Of a stretch of 44,927 nucleotides of DNA, positions 26,147 through 34,272 are shown piece after piece. Where the stretch lies: positions 1-44,927 of the forward strand of contig CAYPJU010000052.1 of NCBI GenBank assembly GCA_964411125.1, given 5' to 3'. This stretch comes from JBFIHF01 sp964411125. Its GTDB lineage: Bacteria > Myxococcota_A > Bradymonadia > Bradymonadales > Bradymonadaceae. The first letter of the stretch is position 1; every line of letters begins with the position of its first letter. The notes below the pieces were generated by a model, which worked only from the letters and a program-made list of their open reading frames with translations, ran no database searches and was not told the DNA's origin. Made by a program: the position numbers and the translations under genes.

Positions 26147-26175
26147 TTGGGCGAGCATCCTTATGGCGTTACCAT
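26147..26175 (+). promoter_or_regulatory. Possible promoter for clpS-clpA
   Basis: TTGGGC (26147-26152), a 17-bp spacer and TACCAT (26170-26175) in the 205-nt gap between pdxH and clpS. It would give a leader of about 140 nt. Weak match; sequence only. Confidence 0.3.
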
Positions 26176-26325
26176 TTTGGTGTCGAGGCGCAGAAAAGGT
26201 TTCGAACCTCGCGCGAACCCCGATGACGAACCGGTGGACGGACCGCCTCACCGCGACGACATTTCGAACGCGCAGCGGCCTCCATCAGGCGATCACAGAA
26301 CATCTGAGACGAGCTTGTCGGTACC

Positions 26326-26634
26326 ATGGGAACGCATGAAGAAGGCGACGTACTCACAAAGAAGAAGAGCAAAACCAAGAAACCGAAGCTCTTCAAGGTC
26401 GTCTTCCTGAACGACGATTACACGACGATGGAGTTCGTCGTGCGCGTTCTGGAGACGATCTTCAACAAATCACCGGCGGAGGCAGCGCAGGTCATGCTGC
26501 GGATCCACAACAACGGTGCCGGCATCGCAGGGGTGTACACCCGTGAGGTGGCCGAGACCAAAGTGGAGCAGACGATGGCCTGGGCGCGGCGAGACGGCCA
26601 CCCCCTGATGGTGACGATGGAACCCGAATCGTAG
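26326..26634 (+). CDS. clpS: ClpS N-degron adaptor of ClpA
   Basis: 102 aa. The ClpS core is clear: FKVVFLNDDYTTMEFVVRVL, where the NDD-YT segment forms the N-degron pocket, then FNKSPAEAAQVML and IHNNGAGIAGVYTREVAETK. A Lys-rich unstructured N-terminus (LTKKKSKTKKPK) fits the extension that engages ClpA. ClpS captures substrates with Leu, Phe, Trp or Tyr at the N-terminus and hands them to ClpAP. It lies 10 nt upstream of clpA, as in many proteobacteria. Confidence 0.95.
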   Translation: MGTHEEGDVLTKKKSKTKKPKLFKVVFLNDDYTTMEFVVRVLETIFNKSPAEAAQVMLRIHNNGAGIAGVYTREVAETKVEQTMAWARRDGHPLMVTMEPES

Positions 26635-26644
26635 GACGACCCGA

Positions 26645-28978
26645 ATGATCCAGAAGGACCTCGAGATCGCGATCTACTCCGCCTTTCGCGAGGCGCAGGA
26701 ACGACGCCACGAATACGTGACGCTCGAGCACCTGTTGTACGTGCTGTGCTTCGACAAGACGTCGCGCAACATCTTGAAGAAGTGCGGCGCATCGATCGAG
26801 CAGCTCAAAGAGGAGCTCGACGACTTCCTGCAGACGCGCGTCGAGAAGCTGCCGCCCGACCGCGAGATCGACCCTCAGCAGACGATGGCGTTTCGCCGGG
26901 TGATGCAACGCGCGATCTTGCACGTGCAGAATGCCGGACAGTCCGAAGTCGACGGTGGAAACGTCCTGGTGGCGCTCTTCAGCGAGCCGGACTCCTACGC
27001 CGTCTTCTTTCTGCAGAAGCAGGGGATCGACCGGCTCGACGTGGTGACCTACCTGTCGCACGGCGTGTCGTCCGACGAAGACGACTTCGTCCCCTCCGGG
27101 ATGTGGAACGACCGCGACGAGGACGAAGACGGCGCGTTCGAGATGGAGGGCGACGAAGGAGACGTTCGCGGCGACCCTCTGAAGACGTTCTGCAGCGACC
27201 TCGTCGAACGAGCGCGCGAAGGTCACATCGATCCGCTGATCGGCCGCGACGCCGAGATCGAACGGACGATCCAGGTGCTCTCGCGCCGCCGCAAGAACAA
27301 CCCGATCCTGGTCGGCGACCCGGGGGTCGGCAAGACCGCGATCGCCGAGGGGCTCGCCCGCCGCATCGCAGACGGCGAAGTGCCCGACGTCCTCGCCGAC
27401 GCTACGGTCTTCTCGCTCGATCTCGGCGGGATGCTCGCCGGCACGAAGTTCCGCGGGCAGTTCGAAGAGCGGCTGAAGGCCGTAATCAAGGCGCTGGAGG
27501 ATCACGAAGACGCGATCCTCTTCATCGACGAGATCCACACGATCGTCGGCGCCGGAGCGACGTCCGGCGGCTCGATGGATGCCTCGAACATCCTCAAACC
27601 GGCGCTCGCCAAGGGGACGCTGCGCTGCATCGGCTCGACCACCCACGAGGAGTTTCGCAAGAGCTTCGAGCGTGATCGCGCCCTCGCCCGGCGCTTCCAG
27701 AAGATCGACATCCTCGAGCCGACGCTCGACGAAACGCACGAGATTCTGAAGGGGCTCAAGAAGTACTACGAGGAGTTCCACCAGGTGGAGTACACCGACG
27801 AGGGTCTTCGCACCGCCGCCGAGCTCGCGTTCAAGCACATCCGCGATCGCGCGAACCCCGACAAGGCGATCGACGTGATCGACGAGGCGGGCGCTCGCAA
27901 CCGCATCTACCGCGGGCCCGACGGTTCGAACGTCGTCGGTGACGCGGAGATCGAAGCGGTCGTCGCGAAGATCGCGCGGATTCCCGACATCAGCGTCGCC
28001 TCGAACGAGAAGTCGCGCCTGGCGGACCTCGGCGACGAACTGAAGAAGGTCGTCTACGCCCAGGACGATGCGATCGACGCGGTGGTCACTGCGGTGAAGA
28101 TGAGCCGCGCGGGGCTGACGCGCCCCGACAAGCCCGTCGGCTCGTTCCTCTTCGCCGGCCCCACCGGCGTCGGCAAGACCGAGGTCGCAAAGCAGCTCGC
28201 GGCGACGCTCGGCATCGACTTCCTGCGCTACGACATGTCGGAGTACATGGAGCGTCACGCCGTGAGTCGCCTCATCGGCGCACCTCCCGGTTACGTCGGG
28301 TTCGATCAGGGCGGCTTGCTGACCGAGGCGATCCGAAAATCGCCGCACTGTGTGCTCCTCCTCGACGAGATCGAGAAGGCACACCCCGACATCTACAACA
28401 TCTTGCTGCAGATCATGGATGCGGCGCGGCTGACCGACAACAACGGTCGGGAGACGGATTTCCGCAACACGATCATCATCATGACGACGAACGCCGGCGC
28501 CGCGGACATGGCTCAGAACGTCGTCGGATTCGGGAAGTCGGTCGACTTCTCGAAGGGGATGCGGGCGATCGAGAAGCACTTCGCGCCCGAGTTCCGCAAC
28601 CGCCTCGACGCGACGGTGATGTTCAAGCCGCTCGCACCCGAGGTGATGCACAAGATCGTCGACAAGTTCATCGACGAGCTCGAGCTCCAGCTCGCCGACA
28701 AGCGGATCAAGTTCGTCCTCACCGAGGCGGCCAGAGAGTTCCTCGCCGAGGAGGGGTACGACGAGAAGCTCGGAGCACGTCCACTCGCCAGGGTCATCCA
28801 GGACAAGATCAAGCAGCCCCTTGCGAACGAGATCTTGTTCGGGGAGCTTCAAGACGGCGGCGAGGTTCAGGTCGACGCCGTCGACGGCGAGGTTCGGTTC
28901 GAGTTTTTCCCGCTCGAAGACGAAGAGTCCGAAGTGGCCCAGGACGGGGAGGAGCGGGCCGCCGATCAGGAAGAGTGA
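26645..28978 (+). CDS. clpA: ClpA, AAA+ unfoldase subunit of ClpAP
   Basis: 777 aa. Clp_N domain (1-145, IQKDLEIAIYSAFREAQ), an acidic linker, D1 with Walker A GDPGVGKT and Walker B ILFIDEIHT, and D2 with GPTGVGKT and LLLDEIEKAHPD plus FRNRLD (arginine-finger region). There is no ClpB-type middle coiled coil. NVVGFGKS before the last D2 helices sits where the ClpP-binding IGL loop is found. ATP-driven unfolding and translocation into ClpP. clpP is not in the window. The C-terminus is unusually acidic. Confidence 0.95.
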   Translation: MIQKDLEIAIYSAFREAQERRHEYVTLEHLLYVLCFDKTSRNILKKCGASIEQLKEELDDFLQTRVEKLPPDREIDPQQTMAFRRVMQRAILHVQNAGQSEVDGGNVLVALFSEPDSYAVFFLQKQGIDRLDVVTYLSHGVSSDEDDFVPSGMWNDRDEDEDGAFEMEGDEGDVRGDPLKTFCSDLVERAREGHIDPLIGRDAEIERTIQVLSRRRKNNPILVGDPGVGKTAIAEGLARRIADGEVPDVLADATVFSLDLGGMLAGTKFRGQFEERLKAVIKALEDHEDAILFIDEIHTIVGAGATSGGSMDASNILKPALAKGTLRCIGSTTHEEFRKSFERDRALARRFQKIDILEPTLDETHEILKGLKKYYEEFHQVEYTDEGLRTAAELAFKHIRDRANPDKAIDVIDEAGARNRIYRGPDGSNVVGDAEIEAVVAKIARIPDISVASNEKSRLADLGDELKKVVYAQDDAIDAVVTAVKMSRAGLTRPDKPVGSFLFAGPTGVGKTEVAKQLAATLGIDFLRYDMSEYMERHAVSRLIGAPPGYVGFDQGGLLTEAIRKSPHCVLLLDEIEKAHPDIYNILLQIMDAARLTDNNGRETDFRNTIIIMTTNAGAADMAQNVVGFGKSVDFSKGMRAIEKHFAPEFRNRLDATVMFKPLAPEVMHKIVDKFIDELELQLADKRIKFVLTEAAREFLAEEGYDEKLGARPLARVIQDKIKQPLANEILFGELQDGGEVQVDAVDGEVRFEFFPLEDEESEVAQDGEERAADQEE

Positions 28979-28995
28979 GGAAACACTGACCACGG

Positions 28996-29029
28996 TTGCG
29001 CGCCCGTTGCTGCGATCCTATAAGCAACG
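28996..29029 (+). promoter_or_regulatory. Putative promoter with palindrome before the dehydrogenase
   Basis: TTGCGC (28996-29001), a 17-bp spacer and TATAAG (29019-29024) lie 29 bases before the GTG start. The inverted repeat CGTTGC (29005-29010) / GCAACG (29024-29029) flanks the -10 box with a 13-bp gap, which would suit a repressor or regulator site. Prediction from sequence alone. Confidence 0.45.
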
Positions 29030-29053
29030 GCGACCGCCCTGACGAGGACAACC

Positions 29054-30109
29054 GTGGACATCTTCGAATACGCTTCCGACCTCTACTACGGCCGCCTCCA
29101 CATGTGTCACGATCCCGAGTCGGGATTGCGAGCCATCGTGGCGATTCACAACCTGAATCGAGGCCCCGCGATCGGGGGTTGCCGTTTCATCGAATACCCT
29201 CACACCGACTCCGCGATCCGAGACGCGATGCGTCTGGGCCGCGGCATGACGTACAAAGCCGCGATCAGCCAGCTTCCTCACGGGGGCGGAAAAGCGGTCA
29301 TCGTTCGACCGCCCGATCTCGACGCAGAGCAGCGAAAAGCGATCTTCGAACGCTACGCGGAGTTCGTCGATTCGCTCCACGGCGACTACATCACCTGTGA
29401 GGACAGCGGGACGAAAGTCTCGGACATGAACCTCGTGAAGAAGCATACCGACCACGTCCTGGGGTACGACCCCGACCAGGGCTCGTCAGGCGATCCCTCG
29501 CCCGTGACGGCGTTCGGCGTGCGGCGAGGGATTCAGGCTGCCGTGAAGCATCGCTGGGGCCGCGACGACCTCGAAGGACTTTCGGTCTCGATCCAGGGGG
29601 TCGGAAGCGTCGGGTACTACCTGGCCCGGGAGCTCCACGAGCTCGGCGCGAAGCTCGTCGTCACCGACATCAACGAGGAGGCGGTCCAACGCTGCGTCGA
29701 CGAATTCGGCGCGACGTCTTCGTTCCCCGACGACATCTACGACGCCGACGTCGACATCTTCGCACCGTGCGCCCTCGGAGCGGTGCTCAACGACAGCACG
29801 ATCCCCCGATTGAAATGCGAGGTGGTGGCGGGCGCGTCGAACAACCAGCTCGCCGAACCGCGTCACGGCTCGATGGTGAAAGAGCGAAACATCCTCTACG
29901 CCCCCGACTACGCCATCAACGCCGGCGGACTCATCAACGTCGCGCAGGAGTACGTCGGCTACGATCGCGAGGCGGCGCTCGACAAGGCGTCGGAGATCTA
30001 CGACACGATGCTCGAGATTTTCGAGCGGGCGAAGGCGGAGAACCTCACCACGGATCTAGTCGCCGACCGTCTCGCCGAGGAACGATTCCTCGGAAAGACG
30101 TTGAGTTGA
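29054..30109 (+). CDS. Leucine/valine/phenylalanine-type amino acid dehydrogenase
   Basis: 351 aa with GTG start at 29054 and AGGA 6 nt upstream. Catalytic-domain motifs MTYKAAISQLPHGGGKAVI include the two conserved Lys of the Glu/Leu/Phe/Val dehydrogenase family. The NAD-binding Rossmann motif is IQGVGSVGYYLARELHELG, and GASNNQL and YAPDYAINAGGLINV are typical of leucine dehydrogenases. Reversibly deaminates branched-chain or aromatic amino acids to 2-oxo acids with NAD. The exact substrate is not readable. A 6-bp G+C hairpin (30118-30133) follows the stop codon. Confidence 0.92.
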   Translation: MDIFEYASDLYYGRLHMCHDPESGLRAIVAIHNLNRGPAIGGCRFIEYPHTDSAIRDAMRLGRGMTYKAAISQLPHGGGKAVIVRPPDLDAEQRKAIFERYAEFVDSLHGDYITCEDSGTKVSDMNLVKKHTDHVLGYDPDQGSSGDPSPVTAFGVRRGIQAAVKHRWGRDDLEGLSVSIQGVGSVGYYLARELHELGAKLVVTDINEEAVQRCVDEFGATSSFPDDIYDADVDIFAPCALGAVLNDSTIPRLKCEVVAGASNNQLAEPRHGSMVKERNILYAPDYAINAGGLINVAQEYVGYDREAALDKASEIYDTMLEIFERAKAENLTTDLVADRLAEERFLGKTLS

Positions 30110-30117
30110 TGTCTCAT

Positions 30118-30133
30118 CCGCCGGATTCGGCGG
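30118..30133 (+). terminator. Hairpin after the dehydrogenase gene
   Basis: CCGCCG (30118-30123), loop GATT, CGGCGG (30128-30133), eight bases after the stop codon. There is no T run, so termination is uncertain; it may instead protect the mRNA end. Confidence 0.35.
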
Positions 30134-30191
30134 TAGACTTGTCTTGCCCGTTGGGGGGCCCTATTTCTGTGCGACACGAGCGAGGGAGCAC

Positions 30192-31868
30192 ATGGCTAGT
30201 CTGATCTGCTCTAGCTGCGGAACCCGAAACGCCAGCACGCTAGAGCAGTGCCGGCGTTGCGGCGCCGTGCTGTCGGCGAAGTCGACCGCGCCAGGCACCC
30301 GCTCGACCTCCGAAGAGGATCTGCGAGGCGTCGTGATCGACGGAAAATGGCGCATCGAGGAGCCGCTCTTCGACGTCTACGGTTCGAGCCAGTTCGTCGG
30401 GCGCAACGTGGCGACGGGGCGCTCGGTTCTGATCAAGCGGCTGAGCCCGACGGCTGCTCGGGACCGGAGCCTTCGCGGGCGCTTCATCAAAGAAGCGAAG
30501 ATCCTGCAGGCGCTTCAGCACCCCAACGTCGTCCGGGTCGTCGACGTGATCGACGACGACATCCCATCGCTCGTGATGAGCTACCCGTCCGGGGAGCCGA
30601 TGACGAAGATGCTCGAGTCGTTGGAGCGGTTCCCGATGACGGTCGCGATCAGCTTCGCGTTCCAACTGATGGACGCGCTCGAGTACGTCCACGGGGAAGG
30701 GGTTCATCACCGCAACATTCGGCCCGCGAGCATCTACGTCGGCCCGGATCCCGCGACCGGGCTTCCGCTGGTCACGCTCACCGACTTCGGGATGGCGGGC
30801 TCGCGCTTCGACGAGAACGAGCCGAGCCAGCAGACGGGAACTCTGATGGGGATGCGCGTCGCCGACGCCCCTCTTCCCGTCGCCCCCTCGCCGTACGTCG
30901 CCCCCGAAGTGCTGGAAGACGAGTCCGACGCGCGAGCCGACATCTATGCACTCGGCGTGATCATCTTCCAGATGCTGACGGGGCGAGTGCCAGTCGGCCG
31001 CGGGATCGAGGACGCCGACAAGCTGGTGCGGGCGATCCGCGAACAGCCCCCGACGATGCTGCGGCTGCTGCGACCCGAAGCGCCCGACCGACTGTCTGCG
31101 GTGATCGGGCGGCTGCTCGCGAAGAGCCCCGACGATCGCTACCACGACGTGCAGCAGATGCGGCTCGCGCTCGCCAACGCCGACGTAGAACCGATGGTCC
31201 CCATCCCCGGCGGTCCGTTCCTGCGGGGCGCCCCCGACAACGACCCGGAAGGACGTCCCGAGGAGAAGCCGATCCGTGAAATCTCGGTCTCCGCCTTCTA
31301 CCTCGACAAGAACCCGGTGACGGTGGGCCAGTTCCGCCGCTATCTCGACGCCACCGGGCTCGCCCCGCCGCCCGAGTTCGAGCGCTACAATCCGACATCT
31401 CGGTCGGCACATCCCGTGGTCCACGTGACGTGGGACGAAGCGAACGCGTACGCGCAATGGGCCGGCAAACGTCTCCCCACCGAAGCCGAGTGGGAGAAGG
31501 CCGCTCGCGGCACCGACGGTCGGAAGTTTCCGTGGGGAAGCGCCGCCCCCGACGCCTCGAGAGCGCACTTCGGCGGCCAGGAATCGACCGCTCCCGTCGG
31601 GCAGCGCCCGAACGGAGCGAGCCCGTACGGCGCGCTCGACATGGCGGGCAATGCGTTCGAGTGGGTCTCCGACTGGTACGGCCGTAGCTACTACGAGGAG
31701 AGCCCCGACGAGGACCCGACGGGGCCGGAGTCGGGCAAGAAGAAGGTGCTCCGCGGTGGGTCGTTCGTTCACGACCCCTTCGCGCTCCGCTGCGCCTGCC
31801 GCGGACGTTACGCCCCCGACGAGCGGCGTGCGAATCACTCGTTTCGATGCGCCTGGTCTCTGCAATGA
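30192..31868 (+). CDS. Zinc-ribbon pseudokinase fused to FGE/SUMF1-like domain
   Basis: 558 aa from ATG 30192, with GGGAG upstream. An N-terminal zinc ribbon (CSSCGTRN ... CRRCG, Cys6, 9, 20 and 23) precedes a kinase fold (about 50-330). Lys82 (VLIKRL) and DFG (198-200) are kept, but the catalytic loop reads HHRNIRPAS: HRD is HRN (N175), and the usual Lys and Asn are Arg and Ser; the glycine loop is also lost (FDVYGSSQF). It is probably a pseudokinase. Residues 334-558 are a sulfatase-modifying-factor (FGE/SUMF1) fold, with PIPGGPFLRG, LPTEAEWEKAARG, GNAFEWVSDWYG and LRGGSF. The paired catalytic Cys of true FGE after RGGS are not in place, so formylglycine formation is unlikely. Overlaps the next gene by 4 nt. 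Confidence 0.88.
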   Translation: MASLICSSCGTRNASTLEQCRRCGAVLSAKSTAPGTRSTSEEDLRGVVIDGKWRIEEPLFDVYGSSQFVGRNVATGRSVLIKRLSPTAARDRSLRGRFIKEAKILQALQHPNVVRVVDVIDDDIPSLVMSYPSGEPMTKMLESLERFPMTVAISFAFQLMDALEYVHGEGVHHRNIRPASIYVGPDPATGLPLVTLTDFGMAGSRFDENEPSQQTGTLMGMRVADAPLPVAPSPYVAPEVLEDESDARADIYALGVIIFQMLTGRVPVGRGIEDADKLVRAIREQPPTMLRLLRPEAPDRLSAVIGRLLAKSPDDRYHDVQQMRLALANADVEPMVPIPGGPFLRGAPDNDPEGRPEEKPIREISVSAFYLDKNPVTVGQFRRYLDATGLAPPPEFERYNPTSRSAHPVVHVTWDEANAYAQWAGKRLPTEAEWEKAARGTDGRKFPWGSAAPDASRAHFGGQESTAPVGQRPNGASPYGALDMAGNAFEWVSDWYGRSYYEESPDEDPTGPESGKKKVLRGGSFVHDPFALRCACRGRYAPDERRANHSFRCAWSLQ

Positions 31869-32473
31869 GATTCGCCGCTCGCGGAGCGATGTTCGCCATC
31901 GTAGCCGCGAGTTCCCCCGCCGCCTTCGGCTGCAATCCGGACGAGTGCACCGCGGGTGCGCGTGAGTGTGACGGCAACGTCGCACGGACGTGCGTGACCG
32001 CGGGAACGAGCGAGCTCGGCGGCGTGAATGTGTGGGACGAGGCGGACTGTGGTCTACAGCACTGCGTGATTCCCTCCGAGCCGTCGGCGGGTGGCGCATT
32101 CTGCGCGCTGGACCCCGCCCCCGATCCCGCCTGTCCCCCGGAGCTGCGCGAAGCGGTCAGCGCGAGCCGTTGCATCGACGGCGACGTCGTCCGATGGCGC
32201 GCGGGCTACCGTATCGCAGTCCTGGAATGCGACGACGGCGCGTGCATCGACCAGACGACGAGCATGACCGATACCCCCTGTCCCTCCGACGCCTTCTGCA
32301 GCCCCCTCGCCGATCCCGATCCCCTGTGCGCCGACGGGCTCGTCAGCGTATGTGACGGGGAATCCACCCTCGTCTACTGCGCATGCGGATATCGGCAGCG
32401 TTCCAGCACGTGCGAACCCCCGACGGGCCGTTGTGTCGATATCGAGAACGGCGCCGCGGGGTGTCGAGAATAG
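31865..32473 (+). CDS. Cys-rich secreted protein or lipoprotein
   Basis: 202 aa from ATG 31865, which overlaps the stop of the pseudokinase gene (ATGA). A signal peptide ends in AAFGC, a plausible lipobox. The mature part has many regularly spaced Cys (CNPDECTAGARECDGNVARTC, and so on), suggesting stacked small disulfide-bonded units as in myxobacterial surface proteins. Translational coupling links it to the pseudokinase-FGE protein; it might be that protein's client, but this is a guess. No known family recognised. Confidence 0.7.
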   Translation: MRFAARGAMFAIVAASSPAAFGCNPDECTAGARECDGNVARTCVTAGTSELGGVNVWDEADCGLQHCVIPSEPSAGGAFCALDPAPDPACPPELREAVSASRCIDGDVVRWRAGYRIAVLECDDGACIDQTTSMTDTPCPSDAFCSPLADPDPLCADGLVSVCDGESTLVYCACGYRQRSSTCEPPTGRCVDIENGAAGCRE

Positions 32474-32488
32474 GTTGAGGCGTGGGGC

Positions 32489-32506
32489 GTGAGGCTCGAG
32501 CCTCAC
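32489..32506. terminator. 18-bp palindrome between convergent genes
   Basis: GTGAGGCTCGAGCCTCAC is a perfect palindrome (7-bp stem, TCGA loop) placed between the convergent lipoprotein and methyltransferase genes; it covers the methyltransferase stop codon (32503-32505). The position suits a two-way terminator, although there is no T tract. Confidence 0.45.
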
Positions 32507-33300
32507 CCCTCCTCGAGACCTTCGAACCGCTGGATCGAAAGGTCCAGGTACTCCTGGGACTGCTCGATGCCGACGTAGGTGCGGCCGTTGGCGACCGCGC
32601 TGAGGCCGGTCGTCGCCGAGCCCGAGAACGGGTCGAGGATGCGGTGCCCTTCGTCGGTCGAGGCGAGCACGATGCGGTCGAGCAATTGCATCGGCTTCTG
32701 CGTCGGGTGCTTGCCGTGCGTCTTCTCGGCTTTGCGCGGCGACATGATGTTCCACAGATTCTTCATCTGCTTGCCGCCGTTGTGCTCCTTCATCAACTGG
32801 TAGTTGAAAGTGTGCTTCGTCTTGTCGTCACGCCCCGCCCAGATGATCGTCTCGGTGCCGTGCGTGAAGTAGCGGCACGAGAGGTTGGGGGGCGGGTTCA
32901 CTTTGAACCACGCGATGTCGTTCAGGATCTTGAACCCGAGCTGCTGCATCGCGTAGCCGATCGAGTAGATCACGTGCTGAGTGCCCGACACCCAGATGCT
33001 GCCGTTCGGCTTGAGCAGGCGCTGGCACTGCTCCAACCACTCGAGGTTGAACGCGTGGTTCTGTTCGGCGCCCTTCGAGCGGTCCCACCGCCCCTTGTCG
33101 ACGCTGACCATCCGGCCCGATTTGCAGGTCACCCCGCCGTTCGACAGGAAGTAGGGAGGGTCCGCGAAGATCATGTCGAATTGCTCCGACTCCATCTCGG
33201 CGAGCAGCTCCAGGGAGTTGCCCTGGTAGAGAGTGAATCCGCGATCGTCGTGGTAGTACGGACGCGGGAGGGCGTCCGTTCGAAGTGCAACAGCTTCCAT
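32503..33300 (-). CDS. Beta-class DNA adenine methyltransferase (DpnA/MboII-like)
   Basis: 265 aa from ATG 33300; the open frame continues upstream but is repeat-derived. Motif IV DPPY (in FADPPYFLSNGG) precedes motif I (DPFSGSATTG), the permuted order of beta-class N6-adenine or N4-cytosine methyltransferases; DPPY favours N6-adenine. The central block (LEWLEQCQRLLKPNGSIWVSG and WFKVNPPPNLSCRYFTHGTE, in two pieces) resembles DpnA and MboII-type enzymes. No restriction endonuclease is next to it, so it may be a lone regulatory or protective methylase. The target site is not readable. Confidence 0.88.
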   Translation of the reverse strand: MEAVALRTDALPRPYYHDDRGFTLYQGNSLELLAEMESEQFDMIFADPPYFLSNGGVTCKSGRMVSVDKGRWDRSKGAEQNHAFNLEWLEQCQRLLKPNGSIWVSGTQHVIYSIGYAMQQLGFKILNDIAWFKVNPPPNLSCRYFTHGTETIIWAGRDDKTKHTFNYQLMKEHNGGKQMKNLWNIMSPRKAEKTHGKHPTQKPMQLLDRIVLASTDEGHRILDPFSGSATTGLSAVANGRTYVGIEQSQEYLDLSIQRFEGLEEG

Positions 33301-33608
33301 GCCGTACTCTATGTTTTCGCCGCATCCGTGCGACGGGCCGTCGGGGCCAGTTGCGGAGCCGGACACCATGGCAATCCATTGCGGGCGTCGGTAACTCCTT
33401 GAACAATCCGAACGTATGACGGGCTGATCGGTCGGGCAAAAAAATCGGCGCGGTGCGCGTGCGCTGATAGGCCGCAGGCGGAAAAACTTCGGGGTCCAGG
33501 GGAGAATCCCCTGGTGGGTTTGGGCGAAGCCCAACGGCCCCCTTTTCCCACCGCGTCGCGAAAACCGTGGGGCTTTGCCCCACCGGTCCTCGCGCAATGC
33601 GCACCGTT
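33301..33608. repeat. 308-nt non-coding gap with three extragenic hairpins
   Basis: No gene is visible here. Three strong hairpins lie close together: CCAGGGGA/TCCCCTGG (33496-33503 with 33507-33514, loop GAA), TTGGGC/GCCCAA (33520-33525 with 33529-33534, loop GAA), and GTGGGGC/GCCCCAC (33567-33573 with 33577-33583, loop TTT). The G/C-clamped stems with three-base loops look like a family of extragenic palindromic repeats (REP/BIME-like). A run of seven A (33438-33444) lies before them. Downstream of aat and upstream of the methyltransferase on the minus strand, they may end the aat transcript. Confidence 0.65.
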
Positions 33609-34217
33609 CTAGAACTTCGCGTCGACTTCGAGGGCGTCGCGCAGCAGCGCTTCGTACTCGTAGCGAGGGATCTCTTTCGCGCCGAAGCGCTCGAGGTGCG
33701 GCGTCATGAACTGCGTGTCGTGGAGGACGAAACCGCGCTCTTCGAGATGCCTGACGAGGTGCACCATGCAGACCTTCGAGGCGTCGCTGACGCGGTGGAA
33801 CATCGACTCGCCGGCGAAGAGCCCCTGCAGCGCGACGCCGTAGAGACCGCCGACGAGCTCTCCGTCCTGCCACGCTTCGACGGAGTGGGCGAACCCGAGC
33901 TCGTGGAGGTCGACGTACGCCTGCAGGATGCCGTCGGAGATCCAGGTCCCCTCGCCGTCTCCGCGAGGCTCGGCGCATGCGCGCATCACGTCTTCGAACG
34001 CTGTGTCGAAGCGGATGTCGAACAGCTCTTTGCGAACGGTCCTTCGCAGCGTCTTGCTGACGTGGAAATCCTCGAACGGGATGATCGCGCGCGGGTCGGG
34101 CGCGTACCAGTAGACGTTCCACCCGTCCTCGCGATGCGCCATCGGGAAGATTCCCTGGGCGTATGCGGTCACCAGCATCTGCGGCGACGGACGTTTGAGT
34201 TGGTGGGGATGAGACAA
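33609..34217 (-). CDS. aat: Leucyl/phenylalanyl-tRNA-protein transferase
   Basis: 202 aa. The start is probably TTG 34217; ATG at residue 14 (MLVTAYAQGIFPM) is the alternative. Conserved Aat features: LVTAYAQGIFPM, WYAPDPRAIIP, GTWISDGILQAY, ELGFAHSVEAW, GLYGVALQGLFAGESMF and DTQFMTPHLERFGAKEIPR (separate segments). It adds Leu or Phe to proteins that begin with Lys or Arg, making them ClpS substrates. With clpS and clpA in the same window, the Leu/Phe N-degron pathway is present apart from clpP. Last gene of a six-gene minus-strand run. Confidence 0.94.
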   Translation of the reverse strand: MSHPHQLKRPSPQMLVTAYAQGIFPMAHREDGWNVYWYAPDPRAIIPFEDFHVSKTLRRTVRKELFDIRFDTAFEDVMRACAEPRGDGEGTWISDGILQAYVDLHELGFAHSVEAWQDGELVGGLYGVALQGLFAGESMFHRVSDASKVCMVHLVRHLEERGFVLHDTQFMTPHLERFGAKEIPRYEYEALLRDALEVDAKF

Positions 34218-34272
34218 GGTCGCACCGGTTCGTCGGAACTCTCAAGATAGCGGCGAAACGACCCGTCGCAAG

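Noticed and set aside
26188..26214. A GGTTTCGAACC-like sequence resembling a tRNA T-arm
   Set aside because: The flanking sequence does not form an acceptor, D or anticodon stem and there is no CCA end; chance similarity.
26492..28993. An 833-codon open frame on the minus strand
   Set aside because: Antisense shadow of clpA; composition dominated by Leu, Val, Asp and Arg with no recognisable fold.
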